DNA from: Clostridiales bacterium | Lineage (GTDB): Bacteria; Bacillota; Clostridia; WRLR01 | NCBI GenBank assembly: GCA_031263625.1 | Contig: JAISFK010000299.1 | Coordinates: forward strand, 1-5,548 | DNA: 5,548 nucleotides | Reading direction: 5' to 3' | In this document: positions 1 through 4,882 of the stretch, one piece after another | Layout of the letters: each line of letters begins with the position of its first letter | Position numbering within the stretch: position 1 is the first letter of the stretch | Program-made: the position numbers and the translations under genes | The notes under the pieces: model-generated | The model's database searches: none | The model's input: only the letters and a program-made list of their open reading frames with translations | Told to the model about the DNA's origin: nothing

Positions 1-294
1 ATCAGCGACAATATCGACACGCAGACGGGCATGAGGCTCGCGGGGATCGAGGGCGTCGTCGCCCACACGCGGGACGAGGTCTCGGCCGCGCTGGACGCCG
101 CGCTGAAGATACCCGATCTCGGCATACTGCTGATCACGGAGAAGCTCGCGGGGCTCGCGCGCGGTGCGCTGACTGAGCTGAAGCTCAGCCGCTCCCTCCC
201 GCTCGTCGTCGAGATACCGGACAGGCACGGGACGAAGCGGCTGCCCAACTCGATCACGAGGTACGTGAACGAGTCCATAGGCATAAAATTCTGA
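1..294 (+). CDS. atpF: V-type ATP synthase subunit F, 5'-truncated by the window edge
   Basis: Subunit F is the small soluble subunit that binds subunit D in the central rotor shaft of the V/A-type ATPase. The reading frame is open from base 1, and the sequence before the first in-frame Met (ISDNIDTQTG) is typical of the F-subunit N-terminus. The true start therefore lies a few codons upstream, and the Met at base 31 is internal. About 97 residues are visible, close to the usual ~100-105 for the family. The central GILLITEKLA segment matches the conserved beta-strand/helix of the Rossmann-like fold, and the C-terminal ITRYVNESIGIKF resembles the family's terminal helix that contacts D. It lies 53 bases before subunit E on the same strand and is presumably co-transcribed with it. 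Bacterial naming varies (atpF or ntpG), so the symbol is less certain than the function. Confidence 0.93.
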   Translation: MSDNIDTQTGMRLAGIEGVVAHTRDEVSAALDAALKIPDLGILLITEKLAGLARGALTELKLSRSLPLVVEIPDRHGTKRLPNSITRYVNESIGIKF

Positions 295-330
295 CGCCGC
301 GGGCCGCAGAAACGGCAACGGCGGGCGCGC

Positions 331-339
331 GAGGGGGGG
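331..339 (+). promoter_or_regulatory. Ribosome binding site for subunit E
   Basis: A purine run, GAGGGGGGG, ends eight bases before the ATG at 348, a normal Shine-Dalgarno spacing. A second GAGG at 341-344 is only three bases from the ATG and is less likely to be used. The remainder of the F-E gap (295-347) shows no clear promoter or terminator, which fits co-transcription of F and E. Confidence 0.55.
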
Positions 340-347
340 CGAGGCAC

Positions 348-947
348 ATGCCATCGATTGACGAAAAACTGGAAATGTTCAACAGGATGATCATCGGCGA
401 CGCGACGAAGTCCCGCGACGCCATCCTGAAGCAGCTGAAGGACGAGGCCGACAAGAAGCTCGCGGACTCGCAGGCCGAGATAGACAGGGAGGCCGCGGAG
501 CTGTCGGCGAAGGGGCGCCTGAAGGCCACGCAGCAGAGCGAGGCGCGGATCTCGAAGGCCAACATCGGCGCGAGGAAGGCGCTGATGGCCGCGCGCAACG
601 AGATCGTGGCGTCCGTGCTGGGCGAGCTGAGGGAGCGGCTCGGCCGGTTCGCGCGGAGCGACGGCTACGGGGAGTACCTGGCGAACAGCGTCCGCGAGAC
701 GATGGCATACGTCGGGTCGGGGGCGGCCGACGCCTATCTGACGCCGCGCGACTGCGAGCGGCACGGCGCCGCGATAAAGGCGCTGTACCCAGAGCTGAGG
801 CTGGTTCGCGGCGACGCCGCGATGATCGGCGGCTGCATGGTCGTGAACGAGCACCTGGGGATCTACGTGGACAACACGTTCGCGAAAAAGACTGAGATGT
901 GCGCCGACGAGCTTTACAGGATAAGCGGCCTCCGAATCGGCGCGTGA
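348..947 (+). CDS. atpE: V-type ATP synthase subunit E (peripheral stalk)
   Basis: Subunit E is a peripheral-stalk (stator) component that ties the A3B3 head to the membrane subunit I and resists rotor torque. The 199-residue length is typical. Residues ~1-95 are highly charged and rich in Lys, Glu, Ala and Asp, as expected for the long coiled-coil helix that pairs with the other stalk subunit. Residues ~96-199 form the globular head-binding domain. It includes the family's Gly-Gly motif (MIGGCMVVNEHLGIYVDNTF from residue 159), equivalent to the GG...V.NT signature of V-ATPase E proteins, and ends in a helix (ADELYRISGLRI). The ATG at 348 is preceded by a purine-rich Shine-Dalgarno sequence. 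It sits between F and A. The TGA stop lies inside the first copy of a direct repeat that fills the spacer to subunit A. The coiled-coil half is compositionally generic, so identity rests on the C-terminal half and the context. Confidence 0.92.
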   Translation: MPSIDEKLEMFNRMIIGDATKSRDAILKQLKDEADKKLADSQAEIDREAAELSAKGRLKATQQSEARISKANIGARKALMAARNEIVASVLGELRERLGRFARSDGYGEYLANSVRETMAYVGSGAADAYLTPRDCERHGAAIKALYPELRLVRGDAAMIGGCMVVNEHLGIYVDNTFAKKTEMCADELYRISGLRIGA

Positions 948-1011
948 GGGTTTTCGGGGCGCGTGAGGGTTTTCGAGGCGCGACGCGGGAGGTTTCGGGG
1001 CGCGAGAGTTT
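939..1011 (+). repeat. Degenerate ~19-bp direct repeats spanning the subunit E stop and the E-A spacer
   Basis: A unit reading GGCGCGTGAGGGTTTTCG starts at 939 and recurs exactly at 958 (period 19). Degenerate copies starting GGCGCG follow at 977 and 999 (offset 22). The first copy contains the last codons and TGA stop of subunit E. The period is not a multiple of three and the region holds no plausible gene, so slippage-type duplication is likely. The array ends just before the ribosome binding site of subunit A. Confidence 0.8.
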
Positions 1012-1022
1012 AGGGAAGAGGA
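1012..1022 (+). promoter_or_regulatory. Ribosome binding site for subunit A (start-deciding)
   Basis: The purine run AGGGAAGAGGA directly precedes the start region of subunit A. Its AGGGA part is six bases from the TTG at 1023. Its GAGGA part is twelve bases from the ATG at 1035. The first spacing is more usual and favours TTG, but the difference is only four codons and ATG remains possible. Confidence 0.5.
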
Positions 1023-3041
1023 TTGGTCATAAGCATGAGTGACGCGGCTGTTTCAAGCCCGGCCCTGCCGGACGGCGGCGGCGCCCCGGCGGCGGGCGGC
1101 GCGGGCGAAAATATCATAGTCAGCATAAACGGGCAGGTCGTCAAGGCTAGGGGAGACGTGCCGTTCAAGATGCTGGAGGCCGTGCGCGTCGGGAATCTGG
1201 GGCTCATCGGCGAGGTCATAAAGGTCAGCAGCGAGGTTTCGACGGTGCAGGTGTACGAGGTGACGACGGGCCTGCGCATAGGCGAGCCGGTCAGGCCCAC
1301 GGGCAGGCCGCTCTCGATTGCGCTGGGGCCGGGGCTGCTCGGCGGCTTCTTCGACGGCATACAGCGCCCGCTGGCGGCGCTGGAGCGTGCGACGGGGCCG
1401 TTCATCGTCAGGGGCGTCGATGTCGCGAACCTGGACGAGGAGCGGAAGTGGCCCGTCAAGATGCTCGCGCGGCAGGGCATGAGGCTTTCGGGCGGCGACG
1501 CCGTGGCCGAGATCGCCGAGACGCCGTCCATCGCGCACAGGGTGCTCGTGCCGCCGGGCATGGCCGGCGAGGTGGTCTACGCCGCGCCCGACGGCAAGTA
1601 CTCCATCACGGAGCCGCTTGCGCGGCTGCGGCTGGACGGCGCGGGCGGGAGCGGGGGCTGGCAGGCGCTCGCCGGGATCGCGGGCGGCGCGGAGGCGGGC
1701 GACGAGTATCTGCCCGCGGGCGCCGGGGCCGGGCATGCGCCGGGCGCGGCGGCCGGCGCGGCTGGCGGCGCGGAAGCCGCCGCAGTTGCCGGCGCGGAGG
1801 CGGCGGATCCTGCGGCAGATCCGGCGGCGGATCCGACAGTGGAGATAACGGCCGCGCACAAATGGCCCATCCGCAGGCCGAGGCCGATCCGGGAGCGCGT
1901 GCGCATTGCGGCGCCGCTCGTTACGGGCCAGCGCGTCATAGACACGTTCTTCCCCATCGGCAAGGGCGGCGCCGCCGCGATCCCCGGTAGCTTCGGCACG
2001 GGCAAGACGATGGCCCAGCACCAGATCGCGAAGTGGGCCGACGCGGACATCATCGTGTACATAGGCTGCGGCGAGCGCGGGAACGAGATGACGGAGGTGC
2101 TGGAGGACTTCCCCAAGCTCATAGACCCGAGGACGGGCAGGAGCCTCATGGAGCGCACGATCCTGATCGCGAACACGTCCAACATGCCCGTGGCGGCGCG
2201 CGAGGCGTCCATCTACACGGGCATCACGATCGCGGAGTACTACCGCGACATGGGCTACAACGTCGCGGTCATGGCCGACTCGACGTCCAGGTGGGCGGAG
2301 GCCCTGCGCGAGATCTCCGGCCGGCTGGAGGAGATGCCCGCCGAGGAGGGCTTCCCGGCGTACCTGTCGTCGCGGCTGTCCGAGTTTTACGAGCGCGCGG
2401 GCAACGTGACCACGCTTGGCGGCGCGACGGGCTCCATATCCATAATCGGCGCCGTCTCCCCGCAGGGCGGCGACTTCTCGGAGCCGGTCACGCAGAACAC
2501 GAAGCGCTACATCCGGTGCTTCTGGGGGCTGGACAGGCAACTGGCGTATGCGCGCCACTACCCCGCCGTCAACTGGATAACGAGCTACAGCGAGTACCTG
2601 CCGGAGCTGGCGCCGTGGTTCGCCGAGCACGTCGGGCCCGACTTCCTCCCCAACAGGAACGAGCTCATGCGCATACTGCTGGAGGAGAGCAAGCTGCAGG
2701 ACATCGTCAAGCTCGTCGGCAGCGACATACTGGCCGACGAGCAGAAGCTCACGCTGGAGGTCGGCGCCGTCATCAGGCTGGGCTTCCTGCAGCAGGCGGC
2801 GTTCCACCCGGTTGACACGTTCGTGCCGCTCGAGAAGCAGAACAAGATGATGGAGCTGATCCTGTTCCTGCACGACAAGGTGCAGGCGCTCGTAAAGAAA
2901 AGCGTGCCCATGTCCGACATCAAAAAGACGGGCGTGTTCGAGATAGTCGTCAAGGCGAAGTTCGACGTGCCGAACGGCGAGCTGGGGATGTTTGACGGGC
3001 TGAAAGCGCGGATCGAGGCTTCGCTGGACGCGCTCGCGTGA
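1023..3041 (+). CDS. atpA: V-type ATP synthase catalytic subunit A, with low-complexity insertion
   Basis: Subunit A is the catalytic ATP-binding subunit of the A3B3 head. Residues ~29-100 form the N-terminal beta-barrel (begins ENIIVSINGQ). The bulge domain follows and is resumed by KWPIRRPRP at ~280. The Walker A loop is GSFGTGKT at 322-329 with the lysine at 328. The catalytic-glutamate motif GERGNE has its first Glu at 351. Walker B ends MADSTSRW with Asp at 419. A helical C-terminal domain follows. All catalytic residues are present. At 672 residues it is about 80 longer than the usual ~585-595. The excess is a ~28-residue Ala/Gly/Pro-rich N-terminus and a ~67-residue low-complexity stretch at ~206-272. 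Start: TTG at 1023 has the better-spaced Shine-Dalgarno; ATG at 1035 is the alternative. No other start codon lies between 1035 and the conserved domain, so an N-terminal extension exists either way. Confidence 0.96.
   Translation: MVISMSDAAVSSPALPDGGGAPAAGGAGENIIVSINGQVVKARGDVPFKMLEAVRVGNLGLIGEVIKVSSEVSTVQVYEVTTGLRIGEPVRPTGRPLSIALGPGLLGGFFDGIQRPLAALERATGPFIVRGVDVANLDEERKWPVKMLARQGMRLSGGDAVAEIAETPSIAHRVLVPPGMAGEVVYAAPDGKYSITEPLARLRLDGAGGSGGWQALAGIAGGAEAGDEYLPAGAGAGHAPGAAAGAAGGAEAAAVAGAEAADPAADPAADPTVEITAAHKWPIRRPRPIRERVRIAAPLVTGQRVIDTFFPIGKGGAAAIPGSFGTGKTMAQHQIAKWADADIIVYIGCGERGNEMTEVLEDFPKLIDPRTGRSLMERTILIANTSNMPVAAREASIYTGITIAEYYRDMGYNVAVMADSTSRWAEALREISGRLEEMPAEEGFPAYLSSRLSEFYERAGNVTTLGGATGSISIIGAVSPQGGDFSEPVTQNTKRYIRCFWGLDRQLAYARHYPAVNWITSYSEYLPELAPWFAEHVGPDFLPNRNELMRILLEESKLQDIVKLVGSDILADEQKLTLEVGAVIRLGFLQQAAFHPVDTFVPLEKQNKMMELILFLHDKVQALVKKSVPMSDIKKTGVFEIVVKAKFDVPNGELGMFDGLKARIEASLDALA
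1638..1838 (+). other. In-frame Ala/Gly/Asp/Pro-rich insertion within subunit A
   Basis: This 201-base segment encodes residues ~206-272 of subunit A, between the end of the bulge beta-structure (ITEPLARLRLD) and the conserved return strand (VEITAAHKWPI). Most A subunits have a linker of only about ten residues here. The segment is dominated by Ala and Gly, with repeated GAEA motifs followed by AADPAADPAADP. It includes a few ordinary residues (WQALAGIAG, DEYLPAG). It keeps the frame and introduces no stop, and all flanking conserved sequence is intact. The boundaries are estimated by recalling the family pattern, not by alignment. Confidence 0.75.
1803..1838 (+). repeat. Three 12-bp tandem repeats in the subunit A insertion
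   Basis: Three consecutive 12-base units, GCGGATCCTGCG, GCAGATCCGGCG and GCGGATCCGACA, encode the repeated AADP-type peptide at the end of the insertion. The period is a multiple of three, so copy-number change would preserve the reading frame. Confidence 0.8.
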
Positions 3042-3191
3042 GCCGGCGGGCCTAGCGCGGCGGGGGAGCGCGGCGCGCGGGATCGCGGGATCGCCAGAGC
3101 GGCAATGGCGGCTCTGTGCCGCTGATGCGGAGGGCAGATGCGGGCGCGCGGGATCGTCTGGTGGCTTGGTGGCGCGCCGGGCGCGGCGAAA

Positions 3192-3213
3192 GGCCCTCTG
3201 GGCCGGGCTTTTT
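3192..3213 (+). terminator. Possible weak intrinsic terminator or attenuator between A and B
   Basis: The stem GGCCC (3192-3196) pairs with GGGCC (3200-3204) around the loop TCT. GGGC and then TTTTT at 3209-3213 follow. An alternative pairing of AAAG.CCC with GGGCTTT brings the T run into the stem. The stem is short and separated from the T run by four bases, so it may be a partial terminator, an RNA-stability element or chance in GC-rich DNA. Read-through must occur if B is transcribed only from upstream. Confidence 0.3.
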
Positions 3214-3300
3214 CGGCAGGAGAAGGCCGGCGCGGCGAGAGGCGCCGTCGCTGCCGCCGCTGCCGCCGCTGTCGGCGCGGGAATGGCCGGATCGGCGGCC

Positions 3301-3309
3301 AAGGGAGGA
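3301..3309 (+). promoter_or_regulatory. Strong ribosome binding site fixing a TTG start for subunit B
   Basis: AAGGGAGGA is the closest match in the window to the Shine-Dalgarno consensus. The GGAGG core ends ten bases before the TTG at 3319. Starting there gives MFVEYTG, which places the Glu-Tyr pair at residues 4-5, as in typical subunit B proteins. It therefore decides the start against in-frame upstream candidates at 3166 (TTG) and 3283 (ATG), both of which would translate across this site. Confidence 0.75.
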
Positions 3310-3318
3310 TGGTGCTGG

Positions 3319-4746
3319 TTGTTTGTTGAATACACCGGGCTTGTCAACATAGACGGGCCGCTGATAGCGATAAAGGGCGTGCGCGCGGCCTCGTTCGAGG
3401 AGGTCGTGGAGATCAGGCTCGGCAGCGGCGAGCGCAGGCTGGGGCGCGTGCTCGAGATCGAGGGCGACATCGCCGTCATACAGGTGTTCGAGGGCACGTC
3501 GGACATATCGCTGCGAAACACGAGGGTGCGCTTCACGGGGCGCCCGCTCGAGATCACGCTGTCGCCGGAGATACTGGGGCGCGTGTTCGACGGGCTGGGC
3601 AGGCCGATCGACGGCTTTGGCGACATCTTCCCGGAAGTCCGCATGGACATCAACGGCAGCCCGATGAACCCCATATCGCGGCGCTACCCGCGCGACTTCA
3701 TACAGACGGGCATATCGTCCATCGACGGGCTCATGACGCTCATACGCGGCCAGAAGCTGCCCATCTTCTCCGGCAGCGGGCTCGCGCACAACGAGCTCGC
3801 CGTGCAGCTCGTGCGGCAGGCGAAGATAACGGGCGAGAGCAAGGCCGGCTTCGCCATCGTGTTCGCCGCGATGGGCGTGAAGAACGACGTCGCGGACTAT
3901 TTCAAGAAGTCGTTCGAGGACAGCGGCGTCATAGACCACGTCGCCATGTTCATAAACCTCGCGAGCGACCCGCCCGTCGAGCGGATCGTGACGCCCAGGA
4001 GCGCGCTGACGGCCGCCGAGTACCTCGCGTTCACGCTGAACATGGACATCCTCGTCATCCTGACCGACATCACGGCGTACTGCGAGGCGCTGCGCGAGAT
4101 ATCGTCGTCCAAGGGCGAGATTCCGAGCAGGAAGGGCTTCCCCGGCTACATGTACAGCGACCTCGCGTCGCTATACGAGCGCGCGGGCCTGATAGCGGGC
4201 AGCACGGGGACCATCACGCAGATACCGATACTCACGCTCCCCAACGACGACATAACGCACCCGATCCCCGATCTGACGGGCTACATAACGGAGGGGCAGA
4301 TCGTGCTGGACCGGGATCTGACGCAGAAGGGCATATACCCGCCCGTGTCCGTGCTGCCGTCGCTGTCGAGGCTCATGAAGGACGGCATCGGCAAGGGCTT
4401 CACGCGGGACGACCACGGCAGCTGCTCCACGCAGCTGTTTTCGAGCTACGCGCGGGTGCAGGACGTCCGGGCGCTCGCCTCCGTCATCGGCGAGGACGAG
4501 CTGAGCGAGATAGACCGGCTGTACATGAAGTTCGGCAAGGCGTTCGAGGACGAGTTCATCACGCAGGGCATGGACGAGAACCGGCCGGTCGAGATGACGC
4601 TCGACATGGGATGGAAGCTGCTGGGCATCTTGCCGCCCGGCGAGCTGGACAGGGTGGACGAGGAGACTCTGAAGCAGCATTATCCGGGCTACGCCGGGGC
4701 CGCCGGGAGCGCCGATGCCGCCGCCGGGGCCGCCGTCGGGATATAG
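3319..4746 (+). CDS. atpB: V-type ATP synthase non-catalytic subunit B
   Basis: Subunit B alternates with A in the A3B3 head and completes each catalytic site. The N-terminal barrel begins EYTGLVNIDGPL. The degenerate nucleotide-binding loop SGSGLAHNELAVQL (from residue 151) lacks the Walker lysine, as expected for B. Conserved blocks include LTDITAYCEALREIS and YMYSDLASLYERAG. VLPSLSRLMKDGIG carries Arg351, at the position of the arginine finger (Arg350 in Enterococcus hirae NtpB). The length of 475 residues is slightly above the usual ~460. The excess is mainly an Ala/Gly-rich tail at residues 459-475. The TTG start is chosen from the strong upstream Shine-Dalgarno and from the family N-terminus. 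An upstream in-frame extension (from 3166 or 3283) is open but Ala/Arg-rich and unlike the family. A is upstream and D downstream on the same strand. Confidence 0.96.
   Translation: MFVEYTGLVNIDGPLIAIKGVRAASFEEVVEIRLGSGERRLGRVLEIEGDIAVIQVFEGTSDISLRNTRVRFTGRPLEITLSPEILGRVFDGLGRPIDGFGDIFPEVRMDINGSPMNPISRRYPRDFIQTGISSIDGLMTLIRGQKLPIFSGSGLAHNELAVQLVRQAKITGESKAGFAIVFAAMGVKNDVADYFKKSFEDSGVIDHVAMFINLASDPPVERIVTPRSALTAAEYLAFTLNMDILVILTDITAYCEALREISSSKGEIPSRKGFPGYMYSDLASLYERAGLIAGSTGTITQIPILTLPNDDITHPIPDLTGYITEGQIVLDRDLTQKGIYPPVSVLPSLSRLMKDGIGKGFTRDDHGSCSTQLFSSYARVQDVRALASVIGEDELSEIDRLYMKFGKAFEDEFITQGMDENRPVEMTLDMGWKLLGILPPGELDRVDEETLKQHYPGYAGAAGSADAAAGAAVGI
4692..4735 (+). repeat. 14-bp direct repeat in the coding tail of subunit B
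   Basis: CGCCGGGGCCGCCG occurs at 4692-4705 and again at 4722-4735 (period 30, so frame-preserving). Both copies encode AGAA-type sequence in the Ala/Gly-rich C-terminal tail. The shared core CGCCGGGGC also appears in the repeats of the spacer that follows the stop codon. Confidence 0.7.
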
Positions 4747-4868
4747 GCGCCGGGGCATAGTGGCCAGTGGCATAGTATAGGCGCCGGGGCATAGCGGCCA
4801 GCGGCCAGTGGCCAGTGGCATAGGCGCCGGTGCGTAGCGGCCAAGGTTTGGCGTTTGGGGCATAGCGG
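4743..4868 (+). repeat. Degenerate repeat array filling the B-D spacer
   Basis: A ~24-bp unit, ATAGGCGCCGGGGCATAG plus (T/C)GGCCA, starts at 4743, overlapping the final ATA-TAG codons of subunit B. It recurs at 4777 and, with changes, at 4820, and a partial copy (GGGGCATAGCGG) lies at 4857-4868. Spacings are 34 and 43 bases. Between copies two and three lies a 7-bp tandem, GGCCAGC/GGCCAGT/GGCCAGT, at 4796-4816. Each full copy contains the palindrome GGCGCC. No promoter, terminator or gene is evident in the spacer. Confidence 0.85.
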
Positions 4869-4871
4869 AGC

Positions 4872-4877
4872 GGGGAG
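4872..4877 (+). promoter_or_regulatory. Ribosome binding site for subunit D
   Basis: GGGGAG lies five bases before the ATG at 4883. It is the only good Shine-Dalgarno candidate outside the repeat array and supports that start. Confidence 0.55.
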
Positions 4878-4882
4878 CTGGA

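Larger units (their letters stand above)
3042..3318 (+). other. 277-base A-B spacer with short repeats, no convincing gene
   Basis: This spacer is unusually long for two genes encoding subunits needed in equal numbers. It contains a 14-bp direct repeat GGCGCGCGGGATCG at 3072-3085 and 3143-3156. An 8-bp tandem, GCGGGATC, lies at 3077-3092. A hairpin with 6-bp stem CAGAGC/GCTCTG lies at 3095-3116. A GC hairpin followed by five T residues lies at 3192-3213. A 9-bp tandem, GCTGCCGCC, lies at 3250-3267. Small open frames here encode only Arg- or Ala-rich low-complexity peptides and are not credible genes. Confidence 0.65.

Noticed and set aside
948..1022. Stop-codon read-through joining subunits E and A, which lie in the same frame
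   Set aside because: A TAG at 1011-1013 follows the TGA, the intervening repeat period is 19 bases, and A has its own ribosome binding site. The shared frame is a one-in-three coincidence.
2033..2815. A 260-codon alternative plus-strand frame inside subunit A
   Set aside because: It is a shadow frame over conserved catalytic sequence of A, with Arg/Gly/His-rich translation and no independent support.
3166..3318. N-terminal extension of subunit B from the upstream in-frame TTG 3166 or ATG 3283
   Set aside because: The extension is Ala/Arg-rich, is unlike any B subunit N-terminus, and would read through the best Shine-Dalgarno in the window. TTG 3319 gives the expected N-terminus.
3138..3329. 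A 63-codon plus-strand frame in the A-B spacer that overlaps the start of B by 11 bases
   Set aside because: The overlap hints at a coupled leader peptide, but the product has Cys-Arg-Arg repeats that come directly from the GCTGCCGCC tandem DNA. It has no good ribosome binding site.
1053..3674. An 873-codon open frame on the minus strand
   Set aside because: It lies opposite subunits A and B, its translation is Arg/Ala/His-rich low complexity with no family pattern, and long antisense frames are expected where GC-rich codons dominate.
3052..3939. A 295-codon open frame on the minus strand across the A-B spacer and the start of B
   Set aside because: Most of it is antisense to conserved subunit B sequence and the rest is Arg/Pro/Ser-rich without recognisable structure.
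4743..4868. The B-D spacer repeats as a CRISPR array
   Set aside because: The units are imperfect, spacings differ (34 and 43 bases), the material between them is itself repetitive, and no cas genes are present.
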